Below, one piece after another: positions 24,471 to 35,745 of a stretch of DNA of 64,000 nucleotides. Made by a program: the position numbers and the translations under genes. The DNA is taken from the NCBI GenBank assembly GCA_958295665.1, contig OY282560.1:27363653-27427652 (forward strand). The letters are read 5' to 3'. Within the stretch, counting starts at the first letter, position 1, and each line of letters opens with the position of its first letter. The notes beneath the pieces were generated by a model that was given only the letters and a program-made list of their open reading frames with translations, was not told where the DNA came from and searched no databases. The DNA comes from Tipula vernalis (lineage: Eukaryota; Arthropoda; Insecta; Diptera; Tipulidae).

Positions 24471-24783
24471 AATATTAAATACATTTTTATCTAGATTTTG
24501 AAGAACACATTCACTAGATGAATTAGTTGCCTCAGCCCTGGCAGGTACGTGTCGGAATAATTTTGTCAAGCTTCAGAATAATACTCTTGGTTGTTATACA
24601 TTATTCGCTCTCCTCTGGACAATTTAATTTAAATAGCAATACATTTCTTGTCGCTTATTGGGACGCGCAGTAAAACCTCTTCCTTAAAATGCAAAAATCT
24701 GGATTTTATTGTTTAGATATACATAGAAAATAAATTTGAATTCAGTAATAATTTTTTTAAATTTTCATTCTTTTTATTTCCAG
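24471..24783 (+). other. Intron end upstream of exon A
   Basis: AT-rich sequence ending in a pyrimidine-rich tract and the acceptor 'CATTCTTTTTATTTCCAG' (AG at 24782-24783). No other feature seen. Confidence 0.6.
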
Positions 24784-25434
24784 CCAGACTCCAAAACCCA
24801 GCAAAACCACCTTGACGATCATTATACATCCGCGTCGCCAACTGTATCACCAAGATCCTTTAAATCACGTTTGTATTCACGTTCAATACCATCCGCGCCA
24901 CCATCAACGCCTCACAAATCAAAAACCAATAAAGCCACAAATCAATCAGCAGCCACCACAAAAATGACTGTATCTGTAACACACGCACAACAATTATCTA
25001 TAACAACCTCAACCTCAAACCCTGTAATGCCTTTAACAATGTTGCAACAAACGTCAACCGGAACAACAACATCAACGTCATTAATCTCGTCATCGTCGAA
25101 TAAACAAAATTGTACAAATAATGACACAAGTTATAGTTTGCTCCATAATAAGATAAGTAGCAAAGTATTCCATTCGACAGCAACAACTACAATGCCCTCA
25201 ACAAACGCCTCAAACACATCATCATTTATTGTAACATCGACGGCTAAAGCAACAACGGTTTTGGCACCACCACTAGTTGCAACCACAACCACAACAATAA
25301 CCGCAACAACAACAACTACAACTTCACCACCATCATCATCGACATCGTCATCATCAACAACAGCGTTACGTCGTTTATATTTTAAAACGGGTCGTAATGC
25401 AGCGAAAACACGACAAACATCATCTGTGCCAAAG
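24784..25434 (+). CDS. Internal coding exon A, Ser/Thr-rich protein of unknown identity
   Basis: A 651 bp exon (217 codons) with a polypyrimidine tract and CAG acceptor at 24781-24783 and a strong donor AAG|GTAAGC at 25435. The frame is open across the exon and continues 72 codons into the intron before a stop. The protein starts with a basic, Ser/Pro-rich stretch ('SPTVSPRSFKSRLYSRS', then PSAPPSTPHKSKTNK), passes through long Thr/Ser runs encoded largely by ACA/ACN and TCA/TCN repeats, and ends with a basic 'ALRRLYFKTGRNAAKTRQ'. No folded domain, signal peptide or membrane segment is visible; the region looks disordered. Both exon ends are phase 0. Antisense frames rich in Val/Asp are shadows. 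I do not recognise the gene. Confidence 0.75.
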
Positions 25435-25650
25435 GTAAGCGGATTAGAAAATATTATTATTAAAATGTTGACCCTCACAAATCGCCATCACTACAAACCA
25501 CATCAAGGTGTAATTGATATAATCTTGACAGTGAAAATTGTTACACCGATTTTTAATTCCGAGGATGTAATTTGCATTATTATAGAGCACAATGTTTTTT
25601 CTATTAAATTATTTACTGTTGAGAGATTTATAAGAATAATTGCCAATTAG

Positions 25651-27879
25651 GTTAACGTGTAATTTCATTGATTTTAATTGTTAATCGAAAAAAAAAATAA
25701 AATTTCATTACATATTATAGCCGCGAGTCAATAAATTTTTTTTAATTTTTTTTTTTGGCGGAAAAACATTTTGTTGATGTCACCTAAATGTATGTGAACA
25801 CATGTAGTATTATGTGGCCAAACGTAAATAGTTTTTTATTGTTAATTGTTCAAGGTGTTTTTACTAAACAAGTGCGTCATATGTGGTATTGAAAGTACAA
25901 GTTTAATGATGTGTACCGGTTTATGAAGCAAATAATAATAAAGGACACGCCTATTGGCATTGTTAATTGTATATATGATTCAATTGCGGCTGCAATTGAT
26001 ACTTCATCGAATACTTTGTAAAACGAAAATTTGTGTCGCTCAATAGTTAATAGAGCAAAACAGAAGTTGAGTCTTATCTAAATCTATGACAAGATAAACT
26101 AAATCCTTTCTGTGGTTTGCTATAAAATCAAGCTCACAAATTTCTGAATCAAGCGGTAGGCAAATATAAAGCCTAAGAGTGATTAGATAGATTTTTACCT
26201 AGTCAAGCTTCAATTTAGTACTTTGTACTAAATCACGTTTAGTTTTGATATAAACGTTTGGCATTCGAATTAATGAAGTTTTCCATTAAAATATACCGAA
26301 ACCCTATTTTAGGACATAAACAAGGGTCACTTTAGAACTTAAGCGCTGCTTTTGAAAAATTCTATGTTGCAAGTTAGCTCTTATTTTTTGAAGCCTTTTT
26401 AAATTCTGATTTTTGAGCGAACATTAAGTTGTAATAGGCAATTTAGACGCTTTTAGAATGAATTCTGAAAAATATGTACTAATTTAGAGCTTAACGACTG
26501 TAAATTGTAGAATTTTAAGCAAGAATAAATCCTTATTATCTTAAGCGGCCAAAAACAAATATTTGAAGAAAAAATTTACTTAAACTTGGTTTAAAGTCGT
26601 TAATTAGTCCTCAAATCGATTTACTTTGCTTGTTTTAGCGTTGTACTAAATAATGCGTAAATATTGTATTAAAGTCCGCCGAAAGCTTGATTTTAGTATT
26701 TTTTGTTTAAACTTAAGTTCAAAGTTTTTCTGGAAATTTGTGTCACAAATAAGCTTCGGTTAGTGCCGGAAGTAAGTATCTCATTTATAACCTCGTCATA
26801 CTAAAACTTGTTCTAAAAAATCCTAACTCTAACATTAAACACTAATGCCCGGTTTACAAAATATATATTAGCTTTGCCACCGTTAAACGTTGAATTGATA
26901 CTAGACTAAATTCTGAAATCCTAAAGCAAGGCTTTAAATTTCCAAATCAAGCTTAAAAGTAAGTGCCAGCTGTTATCGAGAGCGAATTTGATAAAATTAC
27001 ATCGTTTAAGTGAAGCCTTTTATTGACCTTGATTTTAGTACTTGGCTTCGGACTACCTTTTTCTTAAATATGTATATTTAGTATTCGGTTTCATAGATCT
27101 AAACTTTACAAATCCTGAGATTAGAAAATGCAACAGTAACACCAATTTAATATCTAGCTTTTAGTATTATGGCTTAAATATTCTGAAGTAAGTAACTTAA
27201 AATTAATTTTAAGCTCAACATTTGTTTTTCTTAAGTGTTTATAGTCATCCTTCGGATTCAAGTGTTAGAACTTAAAAAGACATTTTTTAAAACTAAAATG
27301 TCTAAGCTAAGTGCGAAAGCCCCAACTGAATTCAAACCTCTAAATCGTGTTTTCTACTGCAGTTTTAATAAACTTTAAATACAGGGGCAAATCTTCTCTA
27401 AGCCACTGGCTCAGATCTGACTCAAAGAAATTTTTAATTTAGAGTACTAAAACCTGATCTAAAATTTCTAAATTGAACAAAATATTAAAGTCTACGCACT
27501 AAAAGTCAAGTAAATTTTTAAACTATTTTCTAACGTCAAGCTTAAAATTTAAATTAAACCCAAATTCTTAGATAAATCCAAGATGAAATACTCTTGGAAA
27601 AGAGCCTTTATTTAGATTTTATTTTAGCCTTCACACTTGGCCTTTGAAATAACGTTTTTTTTAATGACTCTGTACAGTTTAGTTGTAGGCCCATCTAATA
27701 CTAAGATCTTCCAATCGCGAGGTTTTATTATTTTATACAATTTATTTGAATCGAAGGCTGCAAGGTATGTGCGCTAGGCCTGTGTCCACAACAATTATAA
27801 AATTATTTACAACTTATGTTAGAGTTGTTGCTACTCAAGAGGAGAAATTTTTGGTGGGAAATTAACAAAATCTGTTCCA
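25651..27879. other. AT-rich intronic DNA
   Basis: No gene. Between about 26180 and 27650, words such as TTTTAGTACTT, AAACTTAAG and CTAAAT recur at irregular spacing, which may be a much-eroded repeat. I cannot define a unit. Confidence 0.5.
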
Positions 27880-30330
27880 CTAAATTGACCCGTTCTACGA
27901 ACGGGAAAGTAACATGACTGAGTGTAGGGTCGCGCAGTGTTTCAAAATTTACAAATTTGAAAAATTCGAAAATATGAAAAATTGATGTTTTGTACAGAAC
28001 ATCAAAAAAAGCGCGTTCCAAGAATTTCTTTAAAGCAAAAATTCGACACGTTTTTGTGTCGAAGGACACTCACCACTCACCCGGCCCTAATGTTTTGGAC
28101 CACACCAAATGTTCTTTAAAATTTAAAGAACTTCTGGGTAAACGACGTTTCGCGTGAACACTTTGTCGCAATTGGGAATTAATTTTCTCTGCTCTTCAGT
28201 CTCTTTGACTGTAACTTTGATACTTTCAAAGGTTTTCACCTTTGGAAAGGCAGGGTATAATTGCCCATGAGCAAAAACTGTTTGGGAAAAACACAGTCCC
28301 ATTTTGAGCTTTATTAATATTCATGGCAAAAGCCACTCTGGAAATGAGTTTCAGAAGGTGTTAGTGCTATTCTTAGAATGAACACAATTTCTCTCTTTAA
28401 CAAATCTCTCTCGTGGCAATGAGTCTTGTACCGTTACAAAGATCTCGTTTCCAATTCAAATTTCGACGATACTGTGACGATACTGTCTACACTTTCGCAA
28501 ACTTTTTCATCGTGAGGTCTATCTTCAGGTGTAACTAAACGACTCAGAACTTGGTCATTAATGGCGAAAGTTTCCTCATTTAAAGAACACAGGATTGCTG
28601 TCAAGGCATATGTTTCTGCCTCCGCCGGAGAAAAGGAATCAGGGAATATTGCATCCACTAATGAGTCATTGCAAATACACCGTACATTAGCCACTCAGCA
28701 TATTGAGAGTGATTTACAGCTCTCATGTTCTCAGTCAATTTGATCTGAGTAATATAACACCACATTGGAGTCCTTTTAAGAGTGTATTCCACGATTTGTA
28801 CTCGACCTATAACCATTTGACACATCAACAGCCCTTTTTATTTATTTCAAAAGTCTGTCAACACATGTCAAGGCTTTCCCTGGAGTCATTCAAGCTTCAT
28901 CCCAAACGATAAGTTTGGCATTCCTGACTTTAACAGCGTCGTCTGACGTCTGCTTCTTGTTAGATACCGAGTCCGTTTTTGTTGAGAGTGGTACTTTATT
29001 TTTGTCTAACATTCAGCTTAGACAAAAACATATTCAGATGGAATATTATCACGAATTGCATTAGGTTTACGCAATTTCAACCCACTCCAATCAGTTCCAT
29101 GTAAACTGAGTGTCTCCATTATCGTGTAATGCCCGGCTTTCTGGATTCGACAAGCTTGCATGAATGAAATCTTCCGTTAGTGCACCTTTATGGGTAGCAA
29201 ATCGCTTTCCCGTATCTTGTGGATTGCGAAAAATGCAAATCCATGCAAAGAGAAGTCTCATTTGCTTAGGAAACGTCGTAAAATACGCTTCTGTAAGAGT
29301 GGTATGCCACTCTTTGTCATCTGCAAGTAGATGTCTGCGTCTACAATTTTTTTTCGAATGTAGGACAAATTACGCCTTCGGGATCTGTATACATGTCATA
29401 ACAATCTTGTTCTCCTCTAATATAAAGAAGAAGCATTCTGAGGCAATATCGCTCAGTGTCATTCAAGTGAACGTCATATACTCTTGTTATGGCTTTGTTG
29501 GCACCCCTTTGTCGGGGACCCCAATGATTTATTCCTCCACGTTCTGTGTGGAAGGTATAATATTGCGGATTTCCGTAAACAAATACTGCCGCGCGTTAGA
29601 AACCTTCTGATCCAATTTAAACCAAGCTGTTAGTGTCGTTTCCTTTTCTGCAGCCCTTTGCAGAGCTGCTAATTCATCTCCAGGTCGAAAAGTCAAAGAT
29701 TGACAGTTCTTTAAATGAACTGCCAGTCGAATGATATGATGCGACTTGTCGTGCATCAAGTAGCCATTAAATCGCCACATTGCTTCTAGAGCGCTAACAT
29801 TAAGCGAAACCAAAAAATCTTTAATCTCATTATGTTGAAAAGATTGAGGTGCCGCCACATTTTCAGTGACTTTGATGCTTGCAGCATTTAAGAAACCGCC
29901 AGCACGTCTTTGGTACTTGGGATAGCCGTTTTTTATTTTGTCGAGTTACCTCTTCAAAATCTTTGGAAAATTCTTTGGCACATTTTCCATCTTTCAAAAA
30001 TCTATCGTCGGTCTTTTCCTTGTCTGCGATTTCGGCCCAAACCAATATGTCAATAGCCTCGGTTGTTCGAGCTTTGTCTTCATTAAGAAGCGTTAGCAAC
30101 ATGTGGAAGGCCACGTTTTTGAAATTCTATTACATACACGTATGCCATAACTCTAGCCAAGACATTCTTTACTGTAATGTCATTAATAAGTTCTTTAATT
30201 TTTGAATTAATTACTTTAGAGATCAGATCTGGTCTGTTCAACTCTCTCTGCTCGCCGGCATAAAACCACATGGCTAAAACCATTTTTTTCCCTGTTCTTT
30301 TATATCTCGAAGGTCAAAGGTCGGACGATG
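27880..30330 (-). mobile_element. Helitron remnant B (Rep-helicase element, minus strand)
   Basis: A rolling-circle transposon remnant. Coding runs from about 30330 down to a stop near 28129, followed by a candidate 3' end. The stem-loop CCCGTTC-TAC-GAACGGG (27889-27905) lies about 9 bp before a terminus that reads TTAG on the minus strand at 27880, followed by T. Helitrons end in CTRR a few bases after such a hairpin and insert between A and T, so this fits with one substitution. The 5' end is lost where a LINE begins at about 30330. The coding sequence is broken in several places. Confidence 0.75.
28129..30330 (-). pseudogene. Helitron Rep-helicase pseudogene B
   Basis: On the minus strand: the Rep region 'NRPDLISKV', 'KNVLARVMAYVYVIEFQKRG' then LPH (30083-30283, with the HUH pair damaged: LPHV where family members have LPHAH); 'SALEAMWR' and 'HIIRLAVHL' (29529-29858); 'MLLLYIRGEQ' (about 29400); 'FPKQMRLLFAWIC'-like frames (about 29270). 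The helicase part resumes after a deletion with Walker B 'AKLIVWDEA' (about 28900), then 'AILCSLNEET' and 'INDQVLSRL' (28434-28694) and the C-terminal 'KVKTFESIKV' to a stop at 28129. Walker A (GxxGxGKT) is absent. Rep nicks and joins DNA ends and the Pif1-like helicase unwinds; this copy cannot do either. Confidence 0.8.
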
Positions 30331-31331
30331 CTCATCTTCGAACTCAGCCGAGCTATTAAAATTGGTGGTGGTATTGTAGTCACATCTTCTAATAAATATT
30401 TATCCAGTCCGATAACGTTAGACAATTGCGATCACGAATTTGTTGCTGTTCGTGTACGATTCCATTCATATTCGCTGATCATCTGTGTCACATATATACC
30501 CTGTCATTCAAGCATGGAAGTCTATCACAGGTTTGCGGACACTACGAAATCTAATATTGTTCCACTTCTTCAGCCGGAGGATCGTCTTTTTAATTTTGGA
30601 GATTTTAACATACCAGATATTGTATGGGAGATGAACATGAACGACGAGATGGAAAACTTCATCTCTGAAATATGTTCATTGGGTTTAAATTAAAGCAATG
30701 TATCAATGTTAAGAATAATAGTGGCCACGTATTGGATTTAGCTTTTGTACCGTTTAATCATGAGGTGACAGTTTCTGCGTGTAAGGATTTAACTGGAACG
30801 TCTAGTATTTTTCACTCTCCACTAAATATCTCAGTTTTATTTGAATGCTGCGAGTTCCTTAAATACAATTTCGTGATGTGTATGGTTGGTCGTTTTTTAT
30901 GCTTGTTTATGCTTGTGCGAATTCTGTCGAATCGATTCTGAAAATTTCTACGGAAACGCTCATTTATTAAGCCGATTTTCAAATCTGGGTCTCGTACCCA
31001 TGCGGAGAACTGTAGAGGTATTTGCATTATTTCAGTTTTAGCATTTGTGGTTTTATGTTAAGACTTTCATTTCTCCCAGAGAGTATGGATTTTCTGCTGA
31101 TAGGTCAACTATTAACTTAGTTTTATTTAGAAATTATTTCAAGTGGACTATTAGATGGTTATATTGTACAGGTCCTTTACACTTATTTCTGCAAGGTCTT
31201 TGACAAGATCGATCATGAATTGCTGCTGCGGAAACTTGGCTCTTTGGATTGTAACTTTTTGCCAATTAATTGGATTAGGTATTATCTGGAATATACAACT
31301 CAAATTATTAAAATTGGTAGTTTCACTTACG
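30331..31331 (+). pseudogene. Jockey/CR1-like endonuclease and RT N-terminal half
   Basis: The endonuclease/exonuclease/phosphatase domain occupies about 30340-30870, with 'IKIGGGIVVTS', 'CVTYIPCHSS', the metal-binding 'GDFNIP' (GDFN box) and a 'LDLAFVPF' segment after a frameshift at 30690. The catalytic SDH triad near the domain end is not readable (only 'FHSPLNISV', where family members have DHxPL). RT begins at 30955 with 'KPIFKSGSR' and continues past a frameshift near 31080 to 'VFDKIDHELLLRKLGSLDC' and 'WIRYYLEY' (to 31331). The endonuclease nicks target DNA and RT copies the RNA there. The reading frame is destroyed and then cut at 31331 by the next element. Confidence 0.75.
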
Positions 31332-34300
31332 TAGTGGTCTAGATGTAAAGCTGTCTGGGGAAATCAAGTTGATACTTGTTATACGGCGCTAAGCAACTGG
31401 GCTGGGTTAAGAAGTGAATCGTACCTAGGCCCAGTCTAAAAACTAGCTCAGTCTCTAGCAGTGTATCCAGATATTTGGCGCTCTCCGGATTATGTAGCCT
31501 TATCTGTACATCGCGGAACTCTGCACAGATGGGCATTTTCTTTGTTCCACTACTCGTGGCTCGTGGGATTCTTATGAATAATCTATACAGAAATATAGAG
31601 ATAAGGACTCTTAAAAACCCGGAAACTACGGCTGGAGGGACATCGACTTTTAAGCCACTTAAAAATATTGCCGGTCTCTCTATAACAACAATTGCTCGGG
31701 AAGCGTTGACCCACTAATTAAAAAGTACTTCAGCTCGCATAAAGCCAGTTCCTCTAACACTTTGGGAAAGGACAAAAGTTCTAGAAAAACTGGTCCCGGA
31801 GTACCAAATTCCGAGATGTCTAGATCCTTGAGGACATTATTTGGACTCCGGGAGAACTTGGTGTCCGACTCGCCTAGACTGCAGCTGCTGCTCAAAATTT
31901 AAGCTGGTGGAGCTGATGTTGTCCTGATCCAGGAGCCATCGGTCATTGGAGACCGGGTTATGGGACTCAGGGCATCAAACTATAAAGTGCTGTTTTCCAA
32001 GAAGGAAGGTAAGATTCGTTTGTGTATTCTCGCTAAAACTAATCTAAACTTAGTGGCGGCTGGCATTGAGATTGGTAGTTTAACTCTCTGGCTTATTTCT
32101 GCCCATCTACCATATGAAGGTGATAATCTGCAATACCACCTGCAATTCTTAGAGATGTTTTATTAGATGCCCCAAAACGGAAAGTTGGTTTTTTCTAGGC
32201 AGTGATGTGAAGTCACACCACACAATATGGGAAAGTACTAGGTCCTAGGTATCACGCTTGTCTCAGATTTAATTAAGGATAATTTGATGAATTGGAAAGT
32301 GTTTGATGACCATTCCCTTTCTGATCACTGCTATCTTCAGTATGAACTGGTTACAGAACCCACAAATAGGGCTATGTTTAGAAACAGGAGTAAAACCGAC
32401 TGGTACACCTTCAGAACCATTCTTGGTAATTCAATGCCAGTACCAGTTCCTAAACCCCCTGAATCTACACAGGAGCTGGATGGCTTAGTAGGTAAGCTAT
32501 TAGATGATTTTCATGTAGAGCCTCTAAGTAGAGCTTTGGGTAAATAAACGCCACCATGGTGGTCGAAACAGCTCCAAAGCTTTCATCAAAAATGCAAAAG
32601 GCTTTTTAGAAAAGCCAAGAGAACGAGAACTGCTGCGGATTGGGGCTGCTATAAAGAAGTCCTCAGAATATACAAGTAAGAAATAAGAAGTGGTGCCTGA
32701 AATGCCGAATGCTTTTTCGGATTCAGCTGGACCTGATGGCATTATTCCTGCTGATTTTCAGCAGGCCATTAACTTGGGTCAACCCTGGCTGGAAGTGGTC
32801 TTCAGAGGCAGCCTGGAACTTTGTCACATTGCTAGGAAATGGACTAAGGTAAACATAATATTTATACTTAAGGCGGGAAAAGCTCTCATTGCCATCCCAA
32901 AGACCTTTGGCCTATAAGCTTATGCTCTGTTCTATTCAAAATACTAGAAAAACAAATAGAAGCTCCCATTAGAGGCTCTATTGAGAAGGCTAGGTGGTCG
33001 AAATTTCAACATGCGTACTGTGAAGGGAGATCGGTAGACACCGCTCTACACTCCCTGATTTATCGTATTGAGAAATCACTAAAATTTAAGGAATACTCCT
33101 TGGTAGCCTTTCTGGATAGAGAAGGTGCCTTTAGCAACGTTAAACCGGTGACAATAACTCGGGCTTTGTTGAGTCTGGGTGTGAATGAATCGATCGTTAA
33201 TTAGATAGATCAGATGCTGAGATGCAGTATCGTGAAGGCTAAGGTGGGCGGGTCCTCCATGAGCATATTTGTAGGTGTGGATACACCGCAAGATGGAGTC
33301 TTTTCCCCCTCTGCTTTGGAATTTGATCATAAATGACATGTTACTGGATCTGGAGAGGTATGGTTGTAGGGTGGTTGCTTATGCCGATGATGGATTATGC
33401 TCGCTTGGTCTTTGTGATCCTCTTGTCTAGGAAAAACTTCCTCAGATTGATATTCTTAATTTATATCGTATTAGCTTGACCTTTAATGATAAAGCGAAAT
33501 ACCTGGGTGTTGTTTTGATCAGCAAACTTAGTTGGAAGCTTAATATTTCAGAATGGGTAAAGGAGGCTACTCTAGCGCTATACTCCTGTAACAACGCTAT
33601 TGGAAAACGATGGGGTCTTGAACCCCATAAGGCTCATACGTATATGTCCATAAGATTGTTGTTTGGTGGCCAGCCTTAAGCAGTATAGCTAGCCAAAAAT
33701 TGCTGGTGAAAATTCAGAGAAATTCCACCTCGTGCTTTAGTGGTACACTCAGGAGTAGACCAAATCAGGCATATAGATCGTAATAATACGATTACATGAT
33801 TTCATTACGTCCTTTTGAGGAAAGGTTTTTTTTACTGATATTCCCTCTAGAGAGGACCGGCTGACTGAAGATGTTGAACCCTGAAGTTTTAAACTTCTTC
33901 ACGGATGGTTCAAAAATTTAAGGTAGGGTTGGTTGTAAATATTGCAGCATTTTTCAGGCTGAACTAATTGCGATAATTGAGGCCATGGATTGGTTGTGGT
34001 ATAATCTAGTAGAAATGGCAGATCATTTCAACACCCACTTATCATGGGTGTCACGTCAGGGTACAATTTGCTTTACTTAAATAAATATTGAAATTCCCAT
34101 TGCTCAGGAAGAAGCCAGGAGGGCAGCGACCTATAGATGGTCCAATGGTACCTCGTGTATTAAAACTAGGCAGATTTGGCGATCAAGCAAGAACTAGACA
34201 GCTATTAATACTTCAGCGTCGGAATATTAGTATGGTCGTGGGGGTTATTACAGAAAACTATCTCATAGGTGAGCATGCGCGGAGACTAGGAATCTCCTTT

Positions 34301-34553
34301 AATGATTACTGTAGAAGCTGGGAAGATGTAGAGGAGGAAGAAAATGTACTCCATCTACCGGTCTGCACTTGTCCTCGTCTAGCGTTAAACAGATGGACAT
34401 TTTTAGGAGCTCATCTCCTCAGTCTCCTAGCGGATCTCAATGGAATGGACGTCAGATGTATTCAACGCTTCATTGTAAGCTCTGGGTGGTTCAGTGAGTA
34501 GAGCCGAGAAAAATTGAATGTGGACTGCACAGCCACCCAAACCTAACCTATTT
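31332..34553 (+). mobile_element. I/LOA-group LINE inserted in the Jockey-like LINE
   Basis: A 3.2 kb + strand insertion flanked by a short direct repeat TTACG (31327-31331 and 34554-34558). In order: a non-coding or ORF1-like start; endonuclease ('VVLIQEPSV', 'LWLISAHLPYEGDNL', 'DDHSLSDHCYLQYEL', 31895-32370); RT ('PISLCSVLFKILEKQIEAPI', 'LVAFLDREGAF', 'TPQDGVFSP', 'VVAYADD', 32900-33400); 'DKAKYLGVVLISKLSWKLNI' (33488-33560); an RNase H-like stretch (33890-34080); a C-terminal Cys-rich block and a tail ending CCAAACCTAACCT. RT plus RNase H is the I/LOA-type architecture. Multiple stops and frameshifts. Confidence 0.8.
31895..34500 (+). pseudogene. I/LOA-like ORF2 pseudogene (endonuclease-RT-RNase H)
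   Basis: The endonuclease begins at about 31900 with 'VVLIQEPSVIGDRV'; the 'SDH' catalytic motif survives in 'FDDHSLSDHCYL' (about 32307). The RT palm keeps 'VAFLDREGAFSNV' (33101-33139), where motif A normally has F-D/V-D-I-x-x-A-F, and 'VVAYADDGLCS' (motif C YADD, about 33370). RNase H is suggested by 'FQAELIAIIEAMDWLW' (about 33950) and a preceding 'TDGS'. The C-terminus (34088-34498) has 'LGISFNDYCRSWEDVEEEEN' and 'LPVCTC', a degraded CCHC-type block, then 'FIVSSGWF' and a stop. At least five frame breaks. Closest in style to the RT scrap at 19736-20026. Confidence 0.75.
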
Positions 34554-34847
34554 TTACGAGTGACTGATGTTTCTTCAGGATTACCTCGCCCCTTGTCATT
34601 TGGGCCCCATACTCTTTACTCTTTATTAAAATTTTTAAAACTATTTCTTGCGCCAATAATGCAATTGATTTTCAATCTGATCTGACGAACTTTAAAGCAT
34701 GGTGAACATCGCATGGTGCTAGTTATGCTTCGAATCTATCATCTATCGTTTCATAAGCAAATTGAGGGTTGCATTTCTAAAACGAATTGTATGCTTGGCT
34801 TTGTTAAAAGGTTTTATTTATACGTATTGTTTGTTCGTTCATTGTTA

Positions 34848-35478
34848 TTACTATTAATATTATTATTGGAGAGCCATGCGGGCGATCAGCCACCGTGCAC
34901 TGCGACCTAAAAGATCTATTGTGCTGGATCCTGCTTAGTTCCGCTAGAAAGACGGTAACATTGGAGCCCGAGGACTTCGAGAGGGCTGTCCCACTCCCGT
35001 ATATTCCTACTCCTGCCCCGTATTCCGTTTGATTTTACTCTTACGAGTTGCTGGGAATTGCAAATCGCCTGTAGGTCACCCAGCTTTACTACAGGAAGGC
35101 TAAATAAAACTGGAGGGTGCCTGGTATCCAGAGTCCGCATATTTTGGACTGGTTAACCTATCAGCCTTTCATCCATCGGCATATGCTGTTCCACCTTAGA
35201 TTGGGGAAGGTTTTCTCCTTAAGCGCCGTACTTTAGGCTGTGCCAAATGGCCTAAAATGTGTCAAATGTCCATAGTTACAAGTGATTGCTACGAGGAGGC
35301 AGCACGTACACTTGCGAAATGTGAACAGGTTACCCCTTACACAATTGCACCCATCACGCAGTTGCCCAATGACATGACCAGAACAGCTCACGTGATGCGC
35401 ACCCTACTGGAAGGTTACGGAGCTGGTAGATTAATCTACTCAACTTTGGTCCCCTCCTCCAATAGACGCCAAACCACC
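34848..35478 (-). mobile_element. 631 bp retroposon (SINE-like or truncated LINE)
   Basis: Flanked by a perfect 14 bp duplication TTCGTTCATTGTTA (34834-34847 and 35479-35492) and sitting inside the Jockey-like LINE. The left end is TTACTATTAATATTATTATT, which on the minus strand is a TAA/TAT-type tail, so the element points to the minus strand. The body matches 21890-22310. No RT motif is present. The minus-strand frame at 34916-35140 ('RTLDTRHPPVLFSLPVV') resembles the same stretch of the other copy. A 14 bp target duplication plus a simple tail indicates LINE-machinery retroposition. Confidence 0.85.
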
Positions 35479-35492
35479 TTCGTTCATTGTTA

Positions 35493-35745
35493 GAATATGG
35501 TATTGCCGTATGGGATCCGTTTTAAATTAAATACTCAGGTCGCATATAGCGAGAGTATAAAACGCTTCTTAATGTATGCTCTACGAACGCTACGTAAAAA
35601 GATGCAAGCGTGCCTGCGTTCGTACTTCCAGCGTATCGAGGCAGATGCAAATTAATAAATATTGAGCCTCTGCGCCCTGGTTGTGAAAGTGGGAGTGTTT
35701 GTTGCCTAAAAGTTGTTGGTGATTATTTTGATAAAAAATTAGATG
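35493..35745 (+). pseudogene. Jockey/CR1-like RT C-terminal end
   Basis: Resumes the interrupted LINE immediately after the 14 bp duplication, with 'LLEYGIAVWDP', a serine-to-lysine rich 'IKRFLMYALRTLRKK', then, after a frameshift near 35605, 'LPAYRGRCKLINIEPLRP', typical of the RT C-terminal extension (LP.Y..R..LL....L). Ends in unrecognised sequence; no tail found. Confidence 0.65.

Larger units (their letters stand above)
30331..35745 (+). mobile_element. Jockey/CR1-group LINE, interrupted by two later insertions
   Basis: Three collinear + strand pieces of one element: 30331-31331, 34559-34833 and 35493-35745. Piece 1 has endonuclease ('RFHSYSLIICVTYIP', 'FGDFNIPDIVWE') and the RT start ('KPIFKSGS', 'FDKIDHELLLRKLGS', 'QIIKIGSFT'). 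Piece 2 continues immediately downstream in the family's RT, from degraded 'VTSGVPQG'/'LGP' positions to 'LGFVKR'. Piece 3 has 'LLEYGIAVWDP' and the C-terminal 'LPAYRGRCKLINIEPLRP'. The gaps are exactly filled by elements with their own target duplications. Many stops and frameshifts; the YADD box is not recognisable. The same family appears at 52.1 kb and 58 kb on the minus strand. Confidence 0.8.

Noticed and set aside
25131..25478. Antisense 115-codon frame, Val/Asp-rich, over exon A
   Set aside because: Mirror of the Thr/Ser repeat coding of exon A.
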